Shown here: one piece after another, positions 26,219-35,900 of the stretch
Position numbering within the stretch: the first letter of the stretch is position 1
Layout of the letters: the number at the start of each line of letters is the position of its first letter
Assembly: GCA_002337145.1 (NCBI GenBank)
Contig: DDFK01000002.1
Coordinates: 1,426,868 to 1,490,867 of the forward strand
From: Chitinophagaceae bacterium UBA1930
GTDB lineage: Bacteria; Bacteroidota; Bacteroidia; Chitinophagales; Chitinophagaceae
Direction: 5' to 3'
DNA length: 64,000 nt
The notes under the pieces: model-generated
Told to the model about the DNA's origin: nothing
Database searches by the model: none
Seen by the model: the letters and a program-made list of their open reading frames with translations, nothing else
Position numbers and translations under genes: made by a program

Positions 26219-26419
26219 ATGAGTATGCCAGGCGGTACAGAGTGGATTTTAATAATCCTAGCGGTTCTTGTTTTATTTGGTGGAAAAAAGATACCCGAGT
26301 TTATGCGTGGGCTTGGAAAGGGCGTAAGGGAATTTAAAGATGCAAAAGACAATGTACGTAGCGAACTTGAAAAAGGCATCAATGAAAAAGAAACAGAAAA
26401 CGCAAAGCCAGTTATTTAA
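26219..26419 (+). CDS. tatA: Twin-arginine translocase subunit TatA/TatE
   Basis: 66-aa pore-forming subunit of the Tat system, which moves folded proteins across the inner membrane. It has a short N-terminal membrane helix (WILIILAVLVLF), the hinge FGGKKIPEFMRGLGKG, and an amphipathic helix followed by a charged tail (EFKDAKDNVRSELEKG). This is the usual build. It lies between the ferritin-like pair and tatC. Confidence 0.93.
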   Translation: MSMPGGTEWILIILAVLVLFGGKKIPEFMRGLGKGVREFKDAKDNVRSELEKGINEKETENAKPVI

Positions 26420-26428
26420 CATATGCAA

Positions 26429-26450
26429 CGGCCTGCAATATTGCAGGCCG
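26429..26450. repeat. Perfect 22-bp palindrome between tatA and tatC
   Basis: CGGCCTGCAAT followed by its exact complement ATTGCAGGCCG, starting 9 bases after the tatA stop. It could attenuate read-through into tatC or stabilise the tatA mRNA 3' end. There is no run of Ts, so it is not called a terminator. Confidence 0.5.
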
Positions 26451-26560
26451 CTGTTATAATGCAAGCGTTTAGCCATGCTTGCAATGCTATTGCCTGCCTG
26501 TTGTAAGTAGGCAACAGTTCAATCAATATACTACCCCAATTACTATAACTTCTTCTGTCT

Positions 26561-27406
26561 ATGTCATTATCCATACAATTCAATAAACGCATGCAATCAA
26601 GGCAAATGAATGTTATTGACCATCTGGAAGCCCTGCGTGGCCATATCGTTCGCAGTCTGCTTGCTATTGTTCTAATGGGCATCCTCATTTTTATATACAG
26701 GGATTGGGTTTTTGACCATATCATTACGGGCCCCATCCATGCAGATTTTATTACCTATACTGCCATGTGCCGCTTTGGCCATTGGGCACATATGGGCAAT
26801 GCCTTGTGCATGCCACCGGTAAAAGTGGACATGCAAAGCACCACTTTTGGTGGGCAGTTCATGAGTACCATCAGTATGTCGTTCATAGGCGGTTTCATGA
26901 TTGCTTTTCCTTATATCTTTTGGGAGTTCTGGCGGTTTGTGAAACCTGCTTTAAAAGAAAAGGAATTAAAGGGCACTAAAAATGTAATAGGGTGGGTGTC
27001 TTTCTTCTTCTTAACGGGTGCGGCTTTTGGCTATTTGCTATTGGCCCCGTTTACCTTCAATTTCCTCAGCGGCTTTCAGTTAGGTATTAAAGGCATATTG
27101 GTAACAAGGCCAACACTGACCGATTACTTGGATAACCTCTCCAATATCATGTTGGGCTGTGGCCTTGCATTTGAGCTGCCTGTACTGGCCTATGTACTTA
27201 CCAGGATAGGACTGATTAACCCCACTTACTTGCGAAAGATCAGGAAATATGCCATTGTAGTACTATTGATAGTAGCCGCTGTTATAACCCCAAGCCCGGA
27301 TTGGATGAGCCAGATGATTGTATTTACCCCCTTGTGCATACTGTACGAATTAAGTATTGCCGTTGCTGCAAATGCATTGAAAAAGAGCCAGGAAGCTGGG
27401 GATTGA
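26561..27406 (+). CDS. tatC: Twin-arginine translocase subunit TatC
   Basis: 281-aa six-helix inner-membrane protein that recognises the twin-arginine signal. The N-terminal NVIDHLEALRGHIVRSLLAI matches the conserved HLxELR-type signal-binding region (with HLEALR), and FIGGFMIAFPYIFWEFWRFVKPAL is the family's second block. GCGLAFELPVLAY and ITPSPDWMSQMIVFTPLCILYELSI follow. The first periplasmic loop (about residues 55-95) is longer than in E. coli, as usual in Bacteroidetes. It lies 141 bp after tatA. Confidence 0.93.
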   Translation: MSLSIQFNKRMQSRQMNVIDHLEALRGHIVRSLLAIVLMGILIFIYRDWVFDHIITGPIHADFITYTAMCRFGHWAHMGNALCMPPVKVDMQSTTFGGQFMSTISMSFIGGFMIAFPYIFWEFWRFVKPALKEKELKGTKNVIGWVSFFFLTGAAFGYLLLAPFTFNFLSGFQLGIKGILVTRPTLTDYLDNLSNIMLGCGLAFELPVLAYVLTRIGLINPTYLRKIRKYAIVVLLIVAAVITPSPDWMSQMIVFTPLCILYELSIAVAANALKKSQEAGD

Positions 27407-27850
27407 TTGTTTGTACCTTAAGCAACAGGCCTGCTAAAAGGATATCGGATTTTTAATTTAACAGACAATATAAGTACATGAATACTGCATTGATTGCTTG
27501 ATGTAATTACCCCGTACCTTATGAAACCTTGCCCCCGGGTAAGTCTTATTACTATTGCGATGCCATTACCCAATTAACCAGTTGCACCAAAAAACAACTA
27601 CGAGTTATAGTACCAAAAAGTAGCAACCTGTTTTGATTGGTTGCCAGTTCAACTATGTTATAGTGGGCTTATATAAACTATTGTTGGGTTTGGATAAAGA
27701 TGCACTGCAAAATCAATTTCACCATCTATTGGCCACACAACGTCAATTTCAAAAAATATTTTTTGGTATGTAATAATTCTTCATATATTTATTCTCACAA
27801 CACGGTACCCCCACTGCCGCCTATTCAAACATCCAAAAACCTGAACCCTT
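27407..27850. other. 444-bp gap before the Rhs operon
   Basis: No coding potential was recognised. It becomes A+T-rich toward its 3' end, where a promoter-like pair is seen at 27762-27791. Confidence 0.5.
27762..27791 (+). promoter_or_regulatory. Candidate promoter of the Rhs operon
   Basis: TTTG at 27762-27765 and TATATTTA at 27784-27791, spaced 18 bases apart, match the Bacteroidetes -33/-7 pattern in a locally A+T-rich stretch. Transcription would start near 27798, about 53 bases before the first gene. Confidence 0.45.
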
Positions 27851-29278
27851 ATGCGTGCAGCAGTGGCGGCGGCCTTCATGGCCATCCTTGTATCCATCGT
27901 GGGCCATGGCCAAACGGCCGTAACAGGTAATGCATTGGAACTGCCAGCAAATACCGCATCCAAATTCCTCGGGTCCATCACCAACAAATTCTCCAAGCTA
28001 CAAAGCAATATCACCAAACAGACAGAAGGCTATCTTGACAGGCTCGAAAAGCAGGAAGCCAAACTCTGCAAAAAGCTCCAGAAAAAGGACAGCATTGCAG
28101 CCAGGAAACTCTTCCAGGACAATGCAAGGAAATATGCCGCCATGCGTGCCCGCCTGCATGCGGCAGACAGTACGGATATCAAACTGAAGGAATACCTGCC
28201 CCACTACGACACACTGAAGACATCGCTTGCTTTCATGGACAAGGCAGCAGCAAGCAACCCCGAACTGCAACAGCAGCTCGGCAGGGCCAAGGGCCAACTG
28301 CAGCAGTTCGGCAACAAGATGCAGGTGGCCAACGAGATCAAGAAGCAACTCAAGGAAAGAAAGCAACAACTTGCCGCACAACTGCAGCAGTTCGGCATGG
28401 GCAAGGAACTGATGGCCATGAACAGGGAAGTGTACTATTACGGACAGCAACTGAACGAATACAAAGCCATGCTGAACGACCCCAAGAAGATAGAGCAGAA
28501 GGCCCTTGCCCTGTTGAAGGGCAGCAGCCTGTACCAGGGCTTCATGAAAAACAACAGCATGCTGGCACAGCTCTTCAAGCTGCCCGACAACTACGGCACA
28601 CCCGAGAGCCTGGCCGGCCTGCAGACAGTTGCCGGCGTACAGCAGCTGCTCAACGGCCGTGCAGCCGCTGGCGGCCCCAATGCCGGCCAGGCCATGCAAC
28701 AGGGCATGCAGCAGGCACAGTCCCAACTGAAATCGTTAAAGGACAAAATAAACAAATTGGGCGGTGGCAGCAGCAATATGGACATGCCCAGTTTCACCCC
28801 CAACAAACAGAAGACCAAGACCTTCCTGCAGCGGCTGGAATACGGCATGAACATCCAGACCCAGAAAGTGCACGGCATACTGCCCACCACCACCGACATC
28901 GCACTCACGGCAGGCTATAAACTCAACGACAAGAGCACCATCGGCATCGGTGCCAGCTACAAACTGGGCTGGGGCACGGGCATACAGGACATACACCTGA
29001 CGAGCCAGGGCATGGGGCTGAGGAGCTTTTTGGACGTGAAACTCAAAGGCAGCTTCTGGCTGAGCGGCGGCTACGAGATGAACTACCTGCAGGCCTTCAG
29101 CAGCTACGAGCAGCTGTACAATATACAGGCCTGGCAACGCAGCGGGTTGATAGGGCTGACGAAGAAGTACCGGATAGGGAAGAAGACGAACAATATACAG
29201 GTGCTGTGGGATTTCCTGAGCTACAGCCAGCAGCCGAGAGGGGAGGCGATCAAGTTCAGGATCGGTTATAAATTATAA
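27851..29278 (+). CDS. Secreted coiled-coil / beta-rich protein heading the Rhs operon
   Basis: 475-aa protein of no recognised family. A signal peptide (about residues 1-21, ending GHGQ) is followed by long charged helices rich in Gln and Lys (about 35-235; for example YLDRLEKQEAKLCKKLQKKD and LKERKQQLAAQLQQFG), which suggest a coiled coil. A Gln/Gly-rich linker (about 265-320) leads to a C-terminal part with alternating strands (TDIALTAGYKLNDKSTIGIGA, SFWLSGGYEMNY, AIKFRIGYKL) that looks like outer-membrane barrel strands. It ends 12 bases before the first Rhs gene, so it probably serves Rhs export or assembly. That role is an inference from position only. High G+C compared with the flanks. 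Confidence 0.65.
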   Translation: MRAAVAAAFMAILVSIVGHGQTAVTGNALELPANTASKFLGSITNKFSKLQSNITKQTEGYLDRLEKQEAKLCKKLQKKDSIAARKLFQDNARKYAAMRARLHAADSTDIKLKEYLPHYDTLKTSLAFMDKAAASNPELQQQLGRAKGQLQQFGNKMQVANEIKKQLKERKQQLAAQLQQFGMGKELMAMNREVYYYGQQLNEYKAMLNDPKKIEQKALALLKGSSLYQGFMKNNSMLAQLFKLPDNYGTPESLAGLQTVAGVQQLLNGRAAAGGPNAGQAMQQGMQQAQSQLKSLKDKINKLGGGSSNMDMPSFTPNKQKTKTFLQRLEYGMNIQTQKVHGILPTTTDIALTAGYKLNDKSTIGIGASYKLGWGTGIQDIHLTSQGMGLRSFLDVKLKGSFWLSGGYEMNYLQAFSSYEQLYNIQAWQRSGLIGLTKKYRIGKKTNNIQVLWDFLSYSQQPRGEAIKFRIGYKL

Positions 29279-29290
29279 TAAATACAGGTT

Positions 29291-32200
29291 ATGATAAAAA
29301 AGGTGTTATTGGCAGCAAGCCTGATGGTTACAGGCTACATGGGTTGGGCACAAAGTAATCCGGAGCTGAACAATTTCAAGAACCAGACAAATGTGTTTGC
29401 ACCCTCGCCCAATGCGGCTGCATTGGCCAAGTATGCAGAGATACCCGTGAACACGCACACGGGCATACCCAATATTTCCGTGCCCATTTACCAGTGGAAG
29501 AGCAAGCGGGGCAATGCATCCATCAACGTGGGGCTTAGCTACCATGCAGGTGGCATCAAGGTAGAGGATGTGGCATCCAACACCGGTACGGGCTGGGCAC
29601 TGAATGCAGGTGGCGTAATTACCAGGAGTGTGCGTGGCATTGCCGATGATGCCCCGTTTGGCTACATCAACAAGCCTGCCATTGCGGATTTCAATACCTA
29701 CCGCAACAATGGCGGCTATTACCTGCCCGACCCTACCTATACAGTGGAATACACCACCAGCGATACGGCACGCAGCAATATCATTGCCTGGTTCAACAAT
29801 CCTTCCGGGAGCGATGATGTGCTGAATGGGCTATATTCCGGTGGCTGGGACACCGAGCAGGACCTTTTCTTTTACAATATAGAAGGCTTCTCTGGCAAAT
29901 TTGTATTGGATAAAGATGGCAACGTGAACAAGATAGATGTCAACCCCCTTGAAATAGCCGTGCACTACAATGTGTCCGGTCCATACAGCCTTAAGGAGAT
30001 CGATTATTTTACCATACAGGGAGACAACGGGATCAAGTACCTGTTTGACTACAAGGAGTCGAGCAGGATGAATACCATGTCCACCTCAATGGAATACAGT
30101 ACCAAGGATGTGACCCTGTCCGTACCTTCATTTTCGGAGCAATACACCCATACCGCATTCTACGTATCGCAGGCGGTTGACCTGAACTCGAACGATACCA
30201 TACGTTACGTATATGGCCCCAACACCATCAAATACATCAGTGGATGGAACGAGTCGCAGACCTATCACGACAACGATGACCCAGCTGTATGGCATAGAGA
30301 AGGCCTGCCTACCGACCAGAAGATCAGTAGCCACAGTTTTTCCAGCACATGCAGCAATATCAGTTCCTACACTATCCGAAAAATCATGCTTCCGGACAGT
30401 AGTTTTGTCGATTTTTACTATGACAAAGAACGTACGGATGTGGATGGCGACAGTGCACTTACACGGATCGAGATAACGGACATAACAGGTGCCTCGAAGA
30501 AATACCGCTTCAAATATGGATATTTTGACTCGCATCTGTCCACACCACCCAATTCCCTTGCAGCCTACGCAGCCAATCAGTTCTCGGATGCCCCCATGTC
30601 GTACACAGCTGTTGAGGACCATTTCTTTACCAGGCTGCGGTTGGATAGCATACACCAGTTGACTGCATGGACAGGCGGCGACAGCCTCTTGATGTATGCC
30701 TTTACCTACAACGATACCATATTGCCGGCCCGTAACTGTAGGGCAATAGACTATTGGGGTTATTATTGCGGGCCGGATCGTTCTTCCACCACATTGATAC
30801 CCGAAGTGTTTCCTGCAGCTCCTGAAACAGTGGGTTCTGAAGGCATACAGGCAGCCCCAGGGCCTGTAGCGACTGTAATGAACATATTTACTGCTGGGGC
30901 CGACAGGACGCCGCATGCACTGTACGCAAGGGCTAGTGTACTGAAAAAGATCAGTATGCCAACAGGTGGCAACACCAGCTTCGAGTTCAAGACAAACAGT
31001 ATCAAAGACACGATTTACCACAATTCCAATACAAGGTATTTCAAAAGTGCAGTATCTGTTAATGACTATGCCGTTCCACAGGATATCAACATGCCCGAAC
31101 GGACGGACACAACGGTTATCTTTTACATTACCTATAAAAGGACCAACAGCGATGGCAGCACTTATGTACCGCCATCGCCCGATGGGCCACTTGCCTGCCT
31201 TGCAGATGCGGTAAGCTCTTCTTTCAATATTATCTTTTACGTAAAAAGCACAGACAATACCATTACCAAATCCTGCATGTTCAGTGGCCTCGACTCCGGT
31301 GAAGCTTCTTTGAGGGTATATTTCAGTTTGCCCCTCAATAAAAGCTACCGCTACTATTACCATTATTCTTCACCTGGTGGCTCCTGCTACGACAGCGTGT
31401 TTTTTCAAATGGGTACCAACGCCAAGTATTACATTACCAATACGAATAACCTAGTGGGTGGCTTAAGGGCCGAGGCTGTCAACTACTATGACCCCATAAC
31501 CAACAAAACCATCCGTACGCAATACGATTACCGTGACGATTCCGGTTATGTGTCCGGTATAATACCACTGATACCTAATTATAGTTACAATACTAGGGCC
31601 ATTGGCCAATGGAGTTGCTGCGGCTCAACACAATGCGGCTTTGATGAGTTTGGCGGTGCTGTATTGCCCAGTTTCTGGGGCCATGCAGAGTACAAGACGA
31701 GGACCAGCAGTTCCACGCAAACACTGGGCTATTCATTCGGGTCCAATGCCGGTTACACAAAAGTATCCACAGCTAAAGTAGATGTAGCCACAGGTGCAAC
31801 GCTGGGTAAGATAGTGGAAAGGTTCAGCGGATCGGTCATCAAGAACTACAACGAAATATTCCCTTATTCAACCACCCAAGCTATAGACTGGAAAACCGGT
31901 CATAAATGGGAAGAAACCATATATGATTCTACAGGCACGCTTAAAAAGCGTACCCATTCAACCTACCTGGATGTATTGGACAGTTCCTATAACGAAAAGA
32001 ACCGTTCCATCCGCATCGCCTGCATACGGTCCGAGAACTGTGGCGATGCCAACATTGGGGTAAGTGCCTTGGCCGCCCAACGTTTTGTGGCACATGCATT
32101 TTATCCCTATAGCGGCAGGTCGTTCCTTGCATCCCAACGCATAGCAGAGTACAGCGGAACGGATTCCATTGTAAACAATGCAAGCTATGCCTATAATTAT

Positions 32201-32956
32201 GATGGCTATATGTACACGGCTACAACAGGGCCCAACAGCAAGGGACTGAGTACCACTAAAACTTACCGTTATCCAACGGAGTACAGCAATACCGCACTCA
32301 CCCAACTGCTCACCAATAAAGTGAGGAATGTACCGGTGGCATCACGTACCACGCAATGGCGTACCAGCCCAACTGTTGACAACGAGATACAGGGCGAAGG
32401 GGCAGACTATGACGTGTACGGCAGCTTTGCACGGCCACGCTATTTCTATCAACGTAGCAGTAGCGATGCCACCGTGCACGGCACTTTTGATGCCAGCACG
32501 GTAAAAACGGATATAGATGAAACAACAGGAGAGATAACCGCTTACGACGGTTACGGTAATGTGGCCGAGTTCCTGGGCAGGGACGGCATACGGGTGGCCA
32601 TTGTATGGGGCTATAAAGGCACGGTACCGGTAGCAAAAATTATAGGTGCAAGCTATAGCGACGCACTGTCCAAACTGAGTACCATTACCTATGCCAACCT
32701 GCAACTGGTAACCAACGAAACCACGCTGCGTGCCAAGCTGGACGAGATAAGGCAGGGCTACAGCTCCACATCTACGGTACAGGTAATCACCATGACTGCA
32801 AAGCCGCTGCTGGGCACTACAAGTGAAACGGATGCCAACGGCAGGACCACCTATTACGAATACGACGGGTTTGGCAGGCTGAAACTCATACGCGACAAGG
32901 ACAACAACATACTCAAGACATTCGATTACAAGTATGCACAGGCACAGAACCAGTAA
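29291..32956 (+). CDS. Rhs-repeat protein, N-half type (SpvB/TcB-like position), no toxin tip
   Basis: 1221-aa secreted protein with a signal peptide (residues 1-20, ending GWAQ). The early block AKYAEIPVNTHTGIPNISVP, followed by LSYHAGGIKVEDVASNTGTGWALNAGGVITRSVRG, is the hallmark start of Bacteroidetes Rhs N-half proteins. A long beta-rich middle with few motifs follows, and the C-terminus has YD-type repeats (YEYDGFGRLKLIRDKDNNILKTFDYKY). No Rhs core or variable tip is present. The next gene, 18 bases on, carries those, so the two products probably make one cocoon, as TcB and TcC do in Tc toxins. High G+C and even codon use throughout. Confidence 0.8.
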   Translation: MIKKVLLAASLMVTGYMGWAQSNPELNNFKNQTNVFAPSPNAAALAKYAEIPVNTHTGIPNISVPIYQWKSKRGNASINVGLSYHAGGIKVEDVASNTGTGWALNAGGVITRSVRGIADDAPFGYINKPAIADFNTYRNNGGYYLPDPTYTVEYTTSDTARSNIIAWFNNPSGSDDVLNGLYSGGWDTEQDLFFYNIEGFSGKFVLDKDGNVNKIDVNPLEIAVHYNVSGPYSLKEIDYFTIQGDNGIKYLFDYKESSRMNTMSTSMEYSTKDVTLSVPSFSEQYTHTAFYVSQAVDLNSNDTIRYVYGPNTIKYISGWNESQTYHDNDDPAVWHREGLPTDQKISSHSFSSTCSNISSYTIRKIMLPDSSFVDFYYDKERTDVDGDSALTRIEITDITGASKKYRFKYGYFDSHLSTPPNSLAAYAANQFSDAPMSYTAVEDHFFTRLRLDSIHQLTAWTGGDSLLMYAFTYNDTILPARNCRAIDYWGYYCGPDRSSTTLIPEVFPAAPETVGSEGIQAAPGPVATVMNIFTAGADRTPHALYARASVLKKISMPTGGNTSFEFKTNSIKDTIYHNSNTRYFKSAVSVNDYAVPQDINMPERTDTTVIFYITYKRTNSDGSTYVPPSPDGPLACLADAVSSSFNIIFYVKSTDNTITKSCMFSGLDSGEASLRVYFSLPLNKSYRYYYHYSSPGGSCYDSVFFQMGTNAKYYITNTNNLVGGLRAEAVNYYDPITNKTIRTQYDYRDDSGYVSGIIPLIPNYSYNTRAIGQWSCCGSTQCGFDEFGGAVLPSFWGHAEYKTRTSSSTQTLGYSFGSNAGYTKVSTAKVDVATGATLGKIVERFSGSVIKNYNEIFPYSTTQAIDWKTGHKWEETIYDSTGTLKKRTHSTYLDVLDSSYNEKNRSIRIACIRSENCGDANIGVSALAAQRFVAHAFYPYSGRSFLASQRIAEYSGTDSIVNNASYAYNYDGYMYTATTGPNSKGLSTTKTYRYPTEYSNTALTQLLTNKVRNVPVASRTTQWRTSPTVDNEIQGEGADYDVYGSFARPRYFYQRSSSDATVHGTFDASTVKTDIDETTGEITAYDGYGNVAEFLGRDGIRVAIVWGYKGTVPVAKIIGASYSDALSKLSTITYANLQLVTNETTLRAKLDEIRQGYSSTSTVQVITMTAKPLLGTTSETDANGRTTYYEYDGFGRLKLIRDKDNNILKTFDYKYAQAQNQ

Positions 32957-32974
32957 CCCTTAAAAACAGCAGCA

Positions 32975-35900
32975 ATGAAAAAGACAATTATATACCTAGT
33001 TGCCCTGTTGGCCTATGGCAAGGCCATGGCACAAGTGGTACCCAATACCGCAACTGCACCGGCAACCATTGGCTCAGGCATCAACCCTGTGCCTACTGCA
33101 TACAGCAGTAATGCCACGGTGAACTTCATACGTACATGGACGGCATCGAGACCATACACTGTGGAATCGGATGTCACTTCTGGCAGCCGCACGGTGCAGG
33201 AAGTGAAACAGTCCACCCAGTACTTCGATGGATTGGGCAGGCCCCTGCAAACAGTGACCAAAAAGGCCAGTCCATCGGGTAAGGATATGGTGGGCATGAA
33301 TGTGTATGACGAGTTCGGTAGGGAAACCTTCAAGTACCTGCCCTATGTAGCGGTGGACAGCAATACAGGCAATGGCACTTTCAGGCGTAACCCCTTTAAC
33401 GAGCAGGCATCTTTTCTGGGCAACACCAGCTATAACCCCGGTCTTGTTGGGGAGCAAGTGTATTATGGAAAGACAGGGTTTGAACCATCTCCACTCAACC
33501 GCCCACTTACGAACTATGCACCCGGCAACAGTTGGGCGGGCAGCAATGTGGGTACTACTATGGCTTACGGTATCAATACTGCTGCAGACAGTGTGCGGAT
33601 ATGGGATATGGGTATCGGTGCCATACCCACCACCAGTGCCAGCTATGCAGCAGGGAAGTTGTATAAAAACACCACGACCGATGAACATGGCAAACAAGTA
33701 GTGGAATACAAGGACCTGGATGGGCATACCGTATTGAAAAAAGTGCAGTTGGCAGCAAGCCCTTCCGCACACCATACAGGTTGGCTATGCACCTACTACG
33801 TGTACGATGATCTTGGGCTCTTGCGTTATGTTATTCCGCCCAAAGCCGTGGAAGCCATACAGGGCGGCGGCCTATGGAGTATCAATACTGACATACATTA
33901 TGGGCTCTGTTTCCAATATGATTACGATGCAAGGGGGAGGATGGTCTACAAGAAAGTACCTGGAGCAGGGGCTGAATTCATGGTCTACGATGCGATGGAC
34001 AGGCTGGTGCTCAAGCAGGATGAAGGGATACGCAATTTCTACCCATACAATTATTCACAATACATATGGCTGGCAATCAAGTATGACGAACTTAATCGCC
34101 CTACCCAGACATCGATATGGAACGATGGCAATGCCTATTCAATTAATCAATTGATCCAATTCGCAATTGATAATGGCAGTACTGGTTATCCCGATCCCGG
34201 TGAGTTCCAGTACATGGACCTCCTAACCGAAACCTATTACGACGACTATAGTTGGGTAAGCGGCAGTGGCAGCGGGCTCAGCAGCAGCTTCATCGGTACC
34301 TATGCCAGCAATACCAGTTATTTCTACACACCCAGCAACAGCACTTGGCCCTACCCGCAGACCATTGCAGCTAGTGATACAAAGGGTATGGCAACGGGTA
34401 CCAAAACAAGGGTGTTGGGTACTAGCGACTACCTATACGCTACAAATTTTTATGATGACAGAGGTAGGTCTGTACAGTCCCACAGTACCAACTTTAGTGG
34501 CGGCAAGGACACAGTAACCATGCAGTACAGTTTTGATGGTAAACTGTTACGCACACTGGCCTGCCAGGCAAAGGGTGGTACCAATGCCCAACGTTACAGG
34601 GTGCTTACCAAAACAGATTATGATGACATGGGCAGGGCCGTGAAGACAAGCAAGAAAGTCAACGGTAGCCCAGAGGTTGTCCTCTCCGAAAGCAGCTATG
34701 ACGAACTTGGGCAGTTGAAATTGAAGAAACTGGGACGGAAACGGAATGCTGGCAGCAACAGCTATACAACGGATGTTGTGGACTCGTTGCGGTACACCTA
34801 CAATATCCGTGGCTGGCTGCGTGGCATCAACAAGGACTATGCAAGGGGCGAGAACGGTGCGGAGAACTGGTTCGGCATGGAACTGGCCTATGACTATGGG
34901 TTCAGCACGGCACAGCTTAACGGCAACATAGCCGGTACCCGCTGGAGGGCCAAGGGGCATGACGACCAGCGTGCCTATGGCTTTGCTTACGATGCCGCCA
35001 ACCGCCTACTGAAAGGCGACTTTACACAGAAGGCCAGCAGCACCTGGAATACGAGTGCGGGTGTGGATTATAGCATGAAGATGGGGGACGGTAGCAATGC
35101 CACCACGGCCTATGATGCCAACGGCAACATACTGAAGATGTGGCAGCGTGGCCTGAAGCTGACGAACAGTACGACCATTGATAGTCTGACCTATGCCTAC
35201 CAGCCGAGCAGCAACAGGCTGGCAAGGGTGACAGATGGTATAACGACCGACAATAAATTGGGGGATTTCAAGGACGGCACCAATACAGGTACAGACGATT
35301 ACGATTATGATGATAACGGCAACCTGATACTTGACCGCAACAAAAACATCAGCAGCATCGTGTACAACCACCTGAACCTACCGCAGGAAGTGGATGTGCT
35401 GGGCAAGGGCAAAGTGCTGTACACCTATGATGCAATCGGCAACAAGCTACAGAAGCAGACGGTGGACAGTACGGGCAGTACGGTGAAGACCACCACCACA
35501 ACCTACCTTGGCGTGGCCGTTTACCAGAACGATACCCTGCAGTTCATAGGCACGGAAGAAGGCAGGCTACGCATGAATAGCCAGGGCAGCGACACGGCCT
35601 ACTATGACTACTTCATCAAGGACCACCTGGGTAATGTGCGTACGATGCTGACAGATGAGCAGAAGAAAGATGTGTATGAAGCCGGTTTCGAAACAGCCAA
35701 CCAGGCTTTTGAAGGGCAGCTCTTCCTGAACTATACCAATATTGTTGCGAAGCCTGAATGCTTTGACACGGTGAGCGACAAGGTACAGGTGGTAGGCTGT
35801 GCCAAAGGTGACGAAAGTGCAGAGAACTGGGTGGTTGGTGCGGGCAAGGTGCTGAAAGTGATGGCCGGCGACCATGTGGAGGCCAGCGTTAAGGGTATGT

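Noticed and set aside
27998..28726. 242-aa minus-strand frame
   Set aside because: Antisense shadow of the 475-aa gene; rich in His, Leu, Val and Gln from reversed G+C-rich codons.
30128..31363. 411-aa minus-strand frame
   Set aside because: Antisense shadow of the first Rhs gene, which has a signal peptide and clear motifs.
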